A DNA stretch of 42,238 bases. Origin: Patescibacteria group bacterium (lineage in GTDB: Bacteria > Patescibacteriota > Patescibacteriia > Patescibacteriales > JAQVLT01). Below the pieces are notes generated by a model, which made no database searches, was not told the DNA's origin, and was given only the letters and a program-made list of their open reading frames with translations. The translations under genes and the position numbers were made by a program. The DNA is taken from assembly GCA_028704015.1 (NCBI GenBank), contig JAQVLT010000007.1:13632-55869 (forward strand), given 5' to 3'. This document shows, in pieces, positions 9,261-16,464 of the stretch (position 1 is its first letter; every line of letters begins with the position of its first letter).

Positions 9261-10181
9261 ATGTTGCAATTTATAATTATAATTTTCGGTTTGGCTTTGT
9301 TTGAAACGATTTCCAGCGTTGACAACGCAATCGTTAATGCGCATGTTTTAAAGACGATGTCGCCGCGTTTCCGGAAAATTTTTCTTGTCTGGGGTCTTTT
9401 CTTTGCCGTTTTTTTGGTTCGCGGTTTATTGCCGTTTTTAATCGTTTATATTGCCAATACTGATTTATCAATCGTTCAAGTATTTACCGCGGCTTTTTCC
9501 GGAGACGCTAGAGTAGCGGAGTCACTGGAATTTTCCAAACCGCTTCTTCTTTTGGGCGGTGGAATGTATTTATTTTTTGTATTTTTGTCATGGTTATTTT
9601 TGGAAGAAAAAAAGTACGCATTTTTGGTTGAAGGTTTTATTCATCGGCAAGGGGTTTGGTTTTACGCGTTTACTTCAATTATTACAACCGCCGTTATCTA
9701 TTTTGCCTTGAAAGAAAACCCAATATTGGCGTTAGCCGCGACAATTGGCGTGAGCGCCTTTTTCATTACTGATGGCTTTAAGAAAAACGCTGAAGAAAAA
9801 GAAAAAGAACTTTTGAAAGGCGGTATGAGCGCTTGGAGCAAGATTCTTTATTTGGAAGTTTTGGACGCTTCATTTTCCATTGATGGCGTGATCGGCGCTT
9901 TTGCTTTTACTATGTCCGTGCCTTTGATAATTATCGGCAATGGATTGGGCGCGTTTATCGTTCGCGAATTTACCATCAAAGGAATTGATGTTATTTCCAA
10001 ATTTGCTTATCTAAAAAACGGCGCGATGTATTCCATCGGCATGCTCGGCGCTTTGATGATTGCCGAAGCATTTGGTAGAGAGTATCCTTTCTGGTTAGCG
10101 CCGCTTAATACCGTTATTTTGCTTGTGTTGTTTTTGTTTTTATCTATTAGAGAAATAAAAAAATACGAAGCCAAAAGTTAA
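9261..10181 (+). CDS. TerC-superfamily (DUF475-type) membrane protein, putative metal-ion exporter
   Basis: 306 residues, with at least seven hydrophobic segments. The two family hallmarks are present: an acidic, Ser/Asp/Asn motif in the first helix (FETISSVDNAIVNA, residues 14-27) and its mirror in the second half (LEVLDASFSIDGVIGAFA). These paired motifs define TerC/DUF475 proteins of the LysE superfamily; in family members the acidic residues are thought to bind divalent cations, notably Mn2+. It starts 43 bp after the DUF11 gene and ends 69 bp before a P2-type ATPase, so the two ion-transport genes are probably co-transcribed. A cation-export role is inferred from family and neighbour. 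Confidence 0.85.
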   Translation: MLQFIIIIFGLALFETISSVDNAIVNAHVLKTMSPRFRKIFLVWGLFFAVFLVRGLLPFLIVYIANTDLSIVQVFTAAFSGDARVAESLEFSKPLLLLGGGMYLFFVFLSWLFLEEKKYAFLVEGFIHRQGVWFYAFTSIITTAVIYFALKENPILALAATIGVSAFFITDGFKKNAEEKEKELLKGGMSAWSKILYLEVLDASFSIDGVIGAFAFTMSVPLIIIGNGLGAFIVREFTIKGIDVISKFAYLKNGAMYSIGMLGALMIAEAFGREYPFWLAPLNTVILLVLFLFLSIREIKKYEAKS

Positions 10182-10250
10182 GATTTTTAAATCTGCGTTA
10201 CGCAAGTAGACAAAAAGTTTTATAGTAATTTTAATATTTCTAATTAATAC

Positions 10251-12971
10251 GTGCAAAATTTTCATGCGCAAACAATTGAATATACATTAAAAGAATTGAA
10301 AACTTCCAAAATCGGTTTGAATAAAATTGAGGCGGAAAACAGATTGAAGATAATCGGGCCAAATGTTATTGAAGAAGAAAAAAAACAGAGCCGATTGGCT
10401 ATTTTTTTGGAGCAATTCAAGAGTCCGCTGATTGTGATATTATTAATCGCCGGAGCAATTTCTTTGTTGCTCCGCGATTTTGTAGATGGCGGAGTAATTT
10501 TTGGCACGGTTTTATTGAACACTTTAATAGGTTTTTTCCAAGAAAACAAAGCCAATCAGGCATTGGCAAAATTAAAAAAAATCATTGAACATAAAGCGAT
10601 AATTTTGCGTGATGGCCATGAAGTTGAAGTTGATTCCGGAGTTGTCGTTCCCGGAGATATTATTATTCTCAAATCAGGCAATCGAGTGCCGGCTGACGCC
10701 CGTCTTGTGGAAGCGATCAATCTTCAAGCCGATGAAGCGGCTTTGACCGGAGAATCAATTCCTTCATCAAAATCAACCGCGAAAATTTTGGAAGGCGCGC
10801 CTTTGGCTGATCGGGAAAACATGGTTTATGCCGGAACGATCGTCGTCGCGGGCGAAGGGCGGGGAGTGATTACCGCCACGGGAGGAAATACAGAAATAGG
10901 GAAGATTGCCAAAATGGTAGAAGCAACCGAAGAAGAAAAAACGCCATTGCAATTAAAATTGTCGGGCCTGTCAAAATACATCGGGATCTTGGTTACGATT
11001 ATTTGTTTTTTGGTTTTTTTAATCGGAATTTTTCAGGGTAGAAAATTTTTGGAAATGTTCACCACAAGCATTGCCATCGCCGTTGCTTCAATACCGGAAG
11101 GATTGGCGGTGGCGGTAACCGTGATTTTGGTTATCGGCATGCAGAAAATTCTAAAAGAAAAAGCATTGACACGGCGCTTGGTATCGGCGGAAACCCTGGG
11201 CTCCACTACGGTAATTTGTACGGACAAGACCGGCACTTTGACCCTTGGAAAGATGCATGTGCATCAAATTATTGTTGGAGACAAAGAATTCAATATCAAA
11301 CATTTGGCGCCGGAAATGATCAAGGAAGAAGCGAAGCACGCTTTGTTTGCCTTGCAAATCGGCGCGCTTTGCAATGACGCGATTATTGAAAATCCCAAAG
11401 ATGCTTTGTTGGATTGGCGTTTGATCGGCACGCCCACCGAGACCGCTTTGTTGTCTGCCGCTTATCAGAGCGGTTTGGACAAAGGAAAACTTTTGCAAGC
11501 CGAACCGAAAATCGGCGAATTGCCTTTTGCCAGCGAATATAAATACATGGTAACACTCCACGGACGCAACCGCGATGAATATGTTTTGTACGAAAAAGGT
11601 GCGCCGGAATTATTGATTGATAAATCGGTAAAATATTATTCCGAAGGAAAATTAAAGAGCTTAACCGGCGCGGAGAAAAAGAAGCTGATAAAAATTTATG
11701 AAAGCTTAACCAGCCAGGGCTTGCGGGTGATTGGCGTCGCCTTTAAAGAAGCAAAAAAGAAAGAATTGGCGGACGGAGAATTCAAAAAAATAGATTGGAA
11801 TTCTTCAAAAAACCACAAAGACTGGGAATTGATTGATAATAATTTAATCTTCGTCGGTTTTATTTCCTTGAAAGATCCGTTGCGCGAAGAGGCGGCGGAA
11901 ACAATAAAGATTTGTCGTGAGGCCGGAATCAGGCCGGTGATAATTACCGGCGACCATCAGTTGACGGCGCGGGCAATCGGCATGGAAGTTGGATTGAAAA
12001 TTAAAAATGACAACATTATCACGGGAGAAGAACTGGACAAAGTTAATGATGATAAATTGCGCGAAGCAGTGAAGCGGGTTGATATTTATGCGCGCGTTAG
12101 TCCGCACCACAAATTGCGCATCGTCAAAGCTCTTCAGGCGAACGGAGAGGTGGTGGCGATGACGGGAGATGGCATTAATGACACGCCCGCGTTAAAAGCC
12201 GCGGATATCGGCGTCGCGCTTGGAACCGGCGCCGATGTCGCGAAGGAATCTTCTGATTTGGTTCTTTTGGATTGTGATTTCCGCACGATTGTTTCCGCGG
12301 TAAAAGAGGGGAGAATCATTTTTTCCAATATTCGAAAAGTGTTGACGTATTTGATTTCCGACAGTTTTACCGAAGTGATATTGATTGTCGGCTCAATTAT
12401 GTTTGGTTCGCCCTTGGCGATTTTGCCCGCGCAGATACTTTGGATAAATATTGTAAATGACGGCTTGCCAAATTTTGCTTTAGCCATGGAACGCGGTGAA
12501 AAAGGAATAATGAAAGACAAACCAATCAGCAAGCATGAGCCGATTATCAATCGAGAAATGAAAATAATAATTTTTGCTGTCGGCATCATTCGCGATTTGT
12601 TTGCCTTGTCGATATTTATTTATTTGTGGAAATCATTTTTTGTCATTGCTCATGTTCAGACGATTATTTTTGCCCTGATCGGACTTGATTCTTTATTGTA
12701 TATTTTTGCTTTGCGCAGTTTTTGCCGGCCGGTTTGGCGGATAAATCCTTTTGGTAATTTATACGTCGTTGGCGCGGTATTATTCAGTTTTCTTTTATTG
12801 ATAGCCGCGATTTATCTCAAGCCGATGCAAATGATTTTATCAACCGTTGCTTTGAATTTTCATGACTGGTTGATTGTTGTGAGTTTTGCTTTTATCAATT
12901 TGATTATGGTGGAAATGGTAAAAATTTATTATAACACCAAAGAAAAACGCATAAAATTCGGCAAAGCGTAA
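10251..12971 (+). CDS. P2-type cation-transporting ATPase, probably Ca2+ and/or Mn2+
   Basis: 906 residues from a GTG start (10251); there is no earlier ATG in frame and the N-terminal cation-ATPase domain is complete from here. Seen: actuator motif TGES (166-169), phosphorylation site DKTGTLT with Asp325, KGAPE nucleotide-binding motif, and hinge MTGDGINDTPALKAADIG. Ten membrane segments are expected (two, two, then six). In the ion site, M4 has PEGL (Glu283), M5 has Glu708, and M6 has WINIVNDGLP (Asn733, Asn736, Asp737). Compared with SERCA, the site II ligands (Glu309, Asn796, Asp800) are kept, whereas Asn768 and Thr799 of site I correspond to Ser705 and Asn736. This resembles the one-site secretory-pathway (PMR1/SPCA) pumps that move Ca2+ and Mn2+. 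The alignment is by eye and ion choice is inference. Confidence 0.9.
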   Translation: MQNFHAQTIEYTLKELKTSKIGLNKIEAENRLKIIGPNVIEEEKKQSRLAIFLEQFKSPLIVILLIAGAISLLLRDFVDGGVIFGTVLLNTLIGFFQENKANQALAKLKKIIEHKAIILRDGHEVEVDSGVVVPGDIIILKSGNRVPADARLVEAINLQADEAALTGESIPSSKSTAKILEGAPLADRENMVYAGTIVVAGEGRGVITATGGNTEIGKIAKMVEATEEEKTPLQLKLSGLSKYIGILVTIICFLVFLIGIFQGRKFLEMFTTSIAIAVASIPEGLAVAVTVILVIGMQKILKEKALTRRLVSAETLGSTTVICTDKTGTLTLGKMHVHQIIVGDKEFNIKHLAPEMIKEEAKHALFALQIGALCNDAIIENPKDALLDWRLIGTPTETALLSAAYQSGLDKGKLLQAEPKIGELPFASEYKYMVTLHGRNRDEYVLYEKGAPELLIDKSVKYYSEGKLKSLTGAEKKKLIKIYESLTSQGLRVIGVAFKEAKKKELADGEFKKIDWNSSKNHKDWELIDNNLIFVGFISLKDPLREEAAETIKICREAGIRPVIITGDHQLTARAIGMEVGLKIKNDNIITGEELDKVNDDKLREAVKRVDIYARVSPHHKLRIVKALQANGEVVAMTGDGINDTPALKAADIGVALGTGADVAKESSDLVLLDCDFRTIVSAVKEGRIIFSNIRKVLTYLISDSFTEVILIVGSIMFGSPLAILPAQILWINIVNDGLPNFALAMERGEKGIMKDKPISKHEPIINREMKIIIFAVGIIRDLFALSIFIYLWKSFFVIAHVQTIIFALIGLDSLLYIFALRSFCRPVWRINPFGNLYVVGAVLFSFLLLIAAIYLKPMQMILSTVALNFHDWLIVVSFAFINLIMVEMVKIYYNTKEKRIKFGKA

Positions 12972-13040
12972 AGATTTAAAATTCATAAATATAAATTAAA
13001 ATTATTTTTAATTTTTTGTATTCTTGATTTTTTATTAGTT

Positions 13041-13439
13041 ATGTACCAGAAACCAAAATACAATTCTACTAAAAAATTTTTTTCCCGCCAGAAGGCGTTG
13101 GGTATTTTAGGTTTAGCTGTAATTATTTTTATTAGCATACCGTTGGCGAAAAATATTACCAAACGCTATACCGTTAATAAAGAGCTAAAAGAATTACAAA
13201 AAGAAATTTCCGATTTAGAAAATAGAAATAAAGATTTTAAAGGCGTAATTTCCTACCTGGAGTCCGACCAATTTGTGGAAGAGCAAGCGCGTTTGAATCT
13301 GAATTTGAAAAAAGAAGGAGAAAAAGTGATTATTATCAAAGAAGAAGCACTCGCCACCTCTACAAATATTAATAGTGATGAAGAATCAATATCAAATTTT
13401 CAGTGCTGGATAAATTATTTTTTCAAAAATAGAAAATAA
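13041..13439 (+). CDS. FtsB/DivIC-family septum formation protein
   Basis: 132 residues: a basic cytoplasmic N-terminus, one transmembrane helix (about 18-38), an extracytoplasmic coiled coil (about 44-68, KELKELQKEISDLENRNKDF), then the family's short conserved patch ISYLESDQFVEEQARLNL (70-87). Size and architecture fit the bacterial divisome scaffold FtsB/DivIC. The C-terminal extension after residue 105 is Ser/Asn-rich and not family-typical. It is the last gene of the block; its stop codon lies inside the terminator stem. Other division genes (ftsE, ftsX) are 2-4 kb away. Confidence 0.85.
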   Translation: MYQKPKYNSTKKFFSRQKALGILGLAVIIFISIPLAKNITKRYTVNKELKELQKEISDLENRNKDFKGVISYLESDQFVEEQARLNLNLKKEGEKVIIIKEEALATSTNINSDEESISNFQCWINYFFKNRK

Positions 13440-13480
13440 ATAAAAGCGGAATTTATAAATTACGCTTTTATTTATTTTTG
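13434..13480. terminator. intrinsic terminator, potentially bidirectional
   Basis: A 15-bp perfect stem, 13434-13448 (AAATAAATAAAAGCG) with 13463-13477, with A-rich and T-rich flanks on both sides. It ends the FtsB-like unit on the plus strand and could also stop minus-strand transcription coming from the tRNA pair. Confidence 0.85.
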
Positions 13481-13522
13481 AGCCGACCACAGGAATTGTC
13501 CCGGTACGCTTCGCGACCGGGA
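13480..13522 (-). pseudogene. tRNA 3'-end remnant A, broken off in the T-loop by a GC-rich hairpin
   Basis: Read on the minus strand, the end of this stretch is CAATTCCTGTGGTCGGCTC: half a T-loop, the 3' strand of a T-stem (CCTGT), a 7-nt acceptor strand (GGTCGGC) and a T discriminator. This matches the layout of the intact tRNA-Thr at 13633-13705. Upstream (minus sense), the T-loop stops at a hairpin TCCCGGT/ACCGGGA (13499-13505 with 13516-13522). The D-arm, anticodon arm and 5' acceptor strand are absent. Which tRNA it came from cannot be told. Confidence 0.55.
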
Positions 13523-13561
13523 TTGCTCGCTCACACGCTCGCAAAACCCAAAATATTTTTT

Positions 13562-13625
13562 GAGCCTCCTGTCAGAATCCGCCTACTCCGCCGGCGGGCG
13601 GATACGGCGGACAAGTCGAACTGAC
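13562..13625 (-). pseudogene. tRNA 3'-end remnant B with a 38-bp GC-rich insert in its T-loop
   Basis: On the minus strand, GTCAG TTCG (13625-13617) and ATT CTGAC (13578-13571) make a perfect T-arm with the loop TTCGATT once the intervening 38 bp (13579-13616) is removed. An acceptor strand AGGAGGC and a T discriminator follow. The insert is built of CCGCC/GGCGG inverted repeats. Nothing resembling an anticodon arm is present before the neighbouring tRNA-Thr. So this is a fragment, not a gene, and its loop has been expanded by a palindromic element. Confidence 0.6.
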
Positions 13626-13632
13626 TTTTTTG

Positions 13633-13705
13633 AGCCACCCATCGGAATTGAACCGATAACCTACGGTTTACGATACCGTTGCTCTACCAGTTGAGCTAGG
13701 GTGGC
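13633..13705 (-). tRNA. tRNA-Thr (anticodon CGT)
   Basis: 73 nt on the minus strand: acceptor GCCACCC/GGGTGGC with a T discriminator, D-arm GCTC-AACTGGTA-GAGC, anticodon arm ACGGT-ATCGTAA-ACCGT giving anticodon CGT (Thr, ACG codon), and T-arm ATCGG-TTCAATT-CCGAT. All stems pair. CCA is not encoded. It lies about 100 bp downstream of tRNA-Gly on the same strand and is probably in the same transcript. Confidence 0.97.
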
Positions 13706-13723
13706 GGATAATTTTAGATTTAA

Positions 13724-13740
13724 CCTGCCGGCAGGCAGGG
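13724..13740. repeat. GC-rich palindromic repeat, short form
   Basis: CCTGCCGGCAGGCAGGG in an AT-rich spacer between two tRNA genes. It is a truncated version of the 20-bp palindrome found intact at 16396-16415 and 25031-25050. Confidence 0.9.
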
Positions 13741-13807
13741 ATTTATGATTTAAGAATTAATAAAATAAGTCCGATCAAGCGAGAAATTCAAATCTGAAAT
13801 TATTATG

Positions 13808-13878
13808 AGCGGGATGCGAGAATCGAACTCGTGTTTCCTGCTTGGGAAGCAGATGTACTACCATTGTACTAATCCCGC
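13808..13878 (-). tRNA. tRNA-Gly (anticodon CCC)
   Basis: 71 nt on the minus strand: acceptor GCGGGAT/ATCCCGC with a T discriminator (usual for bacterial Gly), a D-arm around TTAGTACAATGGTAGTA, anticodon arm TCTGC-TTCCCAA-GCAGG giving anticodon CCC (Gly, GGG codon), and T-arm with loop TTCGATT. CCA is not encoded. It is the first tRNA behind the minus-strand promoter at 13956-13984. Confidence 0.96.
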
Positions 13879-13907
13879 CTACGCTTCGCTTCGGCGGGCA
13901 AGCCCGC
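13875..13907. repeat. GC-rich hairpin element abutting the tRNA-Gly 5' end
   Basis: CCCGCC/GGCGGG and GCGGGC-AA-GCCCGC (13894-13907) form alternative hairpins. The first CCCGC overlaps the tRNA-Gly acceptor end. The element lies in the leader between the predicted minus-strand promoter and tRNA-Gly. It belongs to the same GC-rich palindrome style as the inserts at 13579-13616 and 17527-17642. Confidence 0.7.
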
Positions 13908-13948
13908 TTTTTGCAAAGCGATTTTTACTTTTCCGCAAAATCATTTTA

Positions 13949-13957
13949 TGTTATAAT
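13949..13957 (+). promoter_or_regulatory. extended -10 promoter of the RlpA/carboxypeptidase-ftsEX operon
   Basis: TGTTATAAT with TATAAT at 13952-13957. No good -35 lies 17 bp upstream (TTTTCC). The predicted start would give a leader of roughly 75 nt before ATG 14040. The same TGTTATAAT string precedes the genes at 4947, 22231 and 32767. Confidence 0.6.
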
Positions 13958-13984
13958 TATATTTATAGAGAGAGATAAAGTCAA
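13956..13984 (-). promoter_or_regulatory. strong sigma70-type promoter for the tRNA-Gly/tRNA-Thr pair
   Basis: On the minus strand TTGACT (13984-13979), 17-bp spacer, TATAAT (13961-13956). This is one of the best-matching promoters in the window. Its -10 overlaps the plus-strand -10 at 13952-13957 by two bases, so the two divergent promoters share the AT core. Confidence 0.75.
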
Positions 13985-14039
13985 ATGTAATAGTTATAAT
14001 GGTCAAATAGTTGATTAGACTTAGCCAATTAATTTTTAG

Positions 14040-15689
14040 ATGAATTTTTTTTGTTTAAGAAAAATTTTATTATTGTTAATTTTACTCACATTGGTTGTGG
14101 GTAATTTTGCCAATGCCGCAGATGGGATAGAAACTGCCGTACTCGTTGCTAATCCTGAAATTAGTTTGCAATTAGAAAAGAAATCCATTAAAGATGATTT
14201 GGTGGTTGTTTCACCAAATAATAAATTCAATCTAATTATTAAACCGAAATTATTAGTTACTGATAGTGATTTGATAATTACAGAAATTAATGAAGATATG
14301 CCTATTCCTTGGCAATATAATAAATTGAGTAATATTTATCAATACGATTTCAGAAATAGCAAATCTTTTGACGCCAAAGAGTTATTAACGATAAAAATTT
14401 CATATGATATAAGTTCGGAAATTTATAAACAGATTTTTTTCTATAATAAAGTTAATAATAGCTGGGTAGCGTTGCCTTCAACAGATGATCCGATAAACAA
14501 AATTGTTACCGCGGTTACGCATTTGCCTTTTTCCCGAGTTGCTATTTTGGGCAACCCAGATGTTTTGACCGTAGGGCAAGCTAGTTGGTACAGCTACAAA
14601 AAAGGCGATTTTGTTGCTTCGCCTGATTTTCCCAAGGGATCTAAATTGCGTGTCTATAACTTGGATTACAAAAAAGATTCAAAGTTAAAACCTTATGTTG
14701 ACGTAGTAGTGAATGACTACGGGCCCGACCGTTCTGTTCATCCTGGGAGGGTCGTGGATTTAGACAAAGTTGCTTTTAAAAAAATAGCCAAAACCGGTCA
14801 AGGATTAATCAATGTTAGGGTCGAGCCGTTATTGGCAAAAAATGAAAGCGCCGGCAAAGTATTGGGCGCAAAAATCGTAAGCGCCCTGGAACAACCGGAA
14901 ATTTCCGCAAAGTCAGCCATCTTGATTGACGAAAACACCGGAGAAGTGATTTACGAAAAAAATTCCGACCAAGTTTTACCGATTGCCAGTTTGAGTAAAA
15001 TGGTGGCGATAAAAACATTTTTAGATTTAAAAATGAATAATACGGATGAAGTAGTTAGCTATAGCGTGGCTGATGAAGAAAAAAATTACCAATATTGCAA
15101 GAAAAATGAATCAGCCCGGGTTAAATTAAAAGATGGAGACATTGTTACCGTTAAAGATTTGATTTTTTCATCTTTGGTTGGGTCAGCTAATAATGCTGTT
15201 GAAACATTGGTTCGTTATAGCGGACTTACACGTGAAGATTTTATAAAAAAAATGAATGAGAATGTTAGTTCCTGGGGCGCGATCAAAACTAATTTTGTTG
15301 AGCCGACAGGATTATCGGAAAAAAACGTGAGCTCTGCTCGAGATTATGCTATAATAACAAAAGAGGTGTTGAAAAATAAAATTATTGCCGAAGCATGTGT
15401 TACGCCGGTTTATGAATTTGTTACGCAAAATACCAAAGAGAAACATCGTCTTTTAAATACAAATACTTTAGTTAGAAATGGTGCCGGTTTAAAAATTGAC
15501 GGTTCAAAAACAGGATACCTTGATGAAGCCGGTTATTGTTTGATGAGTAGAGCTAAAACTGCGACAAGTAAATTAATTTCCGTGGTCTTGGGAGCAAATA
15601 CGAAAAATAAAGTTTTTACTGAAGTTGAAAATTTATTAAAATACGGCTCCAAGCAGTTGTTGAATAATCGTGAATTGGCTAGACAATAG
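14040..15689 (+). CDS. RlpA-like DPBB domain fused to a D-alanyl-D-alanine carboxypeptidase (peptidase S11)
   Basis: 549 residues. A signal peptide (1-26, ending ANA) is followed by an unassigned beta-rich region (30-170). Next comes an RlpA-like double-psi beta-barrel (about 176-263: GQASWYSYKKGDFVAS, PKGSKLRVYN, VVVNDYGPD, GRVVDLDKVAFKKIA). A penicillin-binding S11 domain (about 290-540) carries SLSK (Ser317 nucleophile, Lys320), SAN (382-384) and KTG (490-492), so all three active-site motifs are intact. No C-terminal amphipathic anchor is evident. RlpA proteins bind or cleave denuded peptidoglycan glycan strands; S11 enzymes trim the terminal D-Ala of stem peptides. The gene lies 12 bp before ftsE and heads the ftsEX operon, which supports a septal cell-wall role. 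Whether the RlpA part is catalytic is not known. Confidence 0.9.
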   Translation: MNFFCLRKILLLLILLTLVVGNFANAADGIETAVLVANPEISLQLEKKSIKDDLVVVSPNNKFNLIIKPKLLVTDSDLIITEINEDMPIPWQYNKLSNIYQYDFRNSKSFDAKELLTIKISYDISSEIYKQIFFYNKVNNSWVALPSTDDPINKIVTAVTHLPFSRVAILGNPDVLTVGQASWYSYKKGDFVASPDFPKGSKLRVYNLDYKKDSKLKPYVDVVVNDYGPDRSVHPGRVVDLDKVAFKKIAKTGQGLINVRVEPLLAKNESAGKVLGAKIVSALEQPEISAKSAILIDENTGEVIYEKNSDQVLPIASLSKMVAIKTFLDLKMNNTDEVVSYSVADEEKNYQYCKKNESARVKLKDGDIVTVKDLIFSSLVGSANNAVETLVRYSGLTREDFIKKMNENVSSWGAIKTNFVEPTGLSEKNVSSARDYAIITKEVLKNKIIAEACVTPVYEFVTQNTKEKHRLLNTNTLVRNGAGLKIDGSKTGYLDEAGYCLMSRAKTATSKLISVVLGANTKNKVFTEVENLLKYGSKQLLNNRELARQ

Positions 15690-15701
15690 TTTTTAAATAT
15701 T

Positions 15702-16382
15702 ATGATTAAATTAGTTGACGTTTCCAAGAGTTATACGCCCGAAGTGAAAGCTTTGGATGGCGTTAATTTGCATATAAAACCGGGAGAATTTGTTTCAATC
15801 GTCGGTCAATCAGGCACGGGAAAAACTACCTTGGTTAAAATATTAATTAGCGAGGAAAAAGCCGACGAAGGGAAGGTGCTTGTCGGTGGCTGGGATATTA
15901 CTGATATCGGGCAAAGAGAGGTGCCTTATTTGCGACGGCAAATCGGAGTTATTTTTCAAGATTTTAAATTATTGCCGAAAAAGACGCTCTTGGAAAATAT
16001 TGCTTTTGCCTTGCAGGTTTGCGGACAGACGCCGCAAAAAATAAATTCCATTGTTCCTCACGTGATGAAAATTGTCGGCCTGGAAGATAAACAGCATCGT
16101 TATCCGCATGAAGTTTCCGGCGGGGAACAACAGCGCGCCGCAATCGCTCGCGCCTTAGTTCACCGACCAAAAATTTTATTAGCAGATGAACCAACCGGCA
16201 ATCTTGATTCTATTAATGCTTGTGAAATAATTGATTTATTATTAAGAATAAATCAATTTGGCACTACTGTGCTTTTGGTCACACACAATAAAGATATAGT
16301 AAATCGTTTGCGGCGGCGTGTTATTACGCTTGATAGCGGAAATATTGTAAGCGATCAAAAACATGGAAAGTATTTGCTGTAG
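15702..16382 (+). CDS. ftsE: cell-division ABC transporter ATP-binding protein FtsE
   Basis: 226 residues, the normal size for FtsE. Walker A is GQSGTGKTT (35-43, Lys41), the Q-loop Gln86 is in IFQDFKLLP, the ABC signature is SGGEQQ (139-144), Walker B is ILLADEPTGNLD (Glu163), and the H-loop is in VTHNKD. FtsE with FtsX couples ATP use in the cytoplasm to activation of cell-wall hydrolases at the septum. Here a wall enzyme gene lies directly upstream and ftsX directly downstream, a natural set of partners. Confidence 0.96.
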   Translation: MIKLVDVSKSYTPEVKALDGVNLHIKPGEFVSIVGQSGTGKTTLVKILISEEKADEGKVLVGGWDITDIGQREVPYLRRQIGVIFQDFKLLPKKTLLENIAFALQVCGQTPQKINSIVPHVMKIVGLEDKQHRYPHEVSGGEQQRAAIARALVHRPKILLADEPTGNLDSINACEIIDLLLRINQFGTTVLLVTHNKDIVNRLRRRVITLDSGNIVSDQKHGKYLL

Positions 16383-16395
16383 CTTTTAGGTTTTA

Positions 16396-16415
16396 CCTGC
16401 CTGCCGGCAGGCAGG
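16396..16415. repeat. 20-bp perfect GC-rich palindrome between ftsE and ftsX
   Basis: CCTGCCTGCCGGCAGGCAGG, exactly self-complementary and identical to 25031-25050. It sits in the 82-bp AT-rich spacer between ftsE and ftsX. It has no immediate T-run, so it is unlikely to be an ordinary terminator. Confidence 0.95.
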
Positions 16416-16464
16416 GCTTTAAGCTTTTAGTTTTTTTAATTTTCAATAATTTTGCATTTTTATT

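Noticed and set aside
13440-14039. Protein-coding gene hidden in the 600-bp gap
   Set aside because: The stretch is accounted for by a terminator, two tRNA remnants, two tRNAs, palindromic repeats and divergent promoters; no plausible frame remains.
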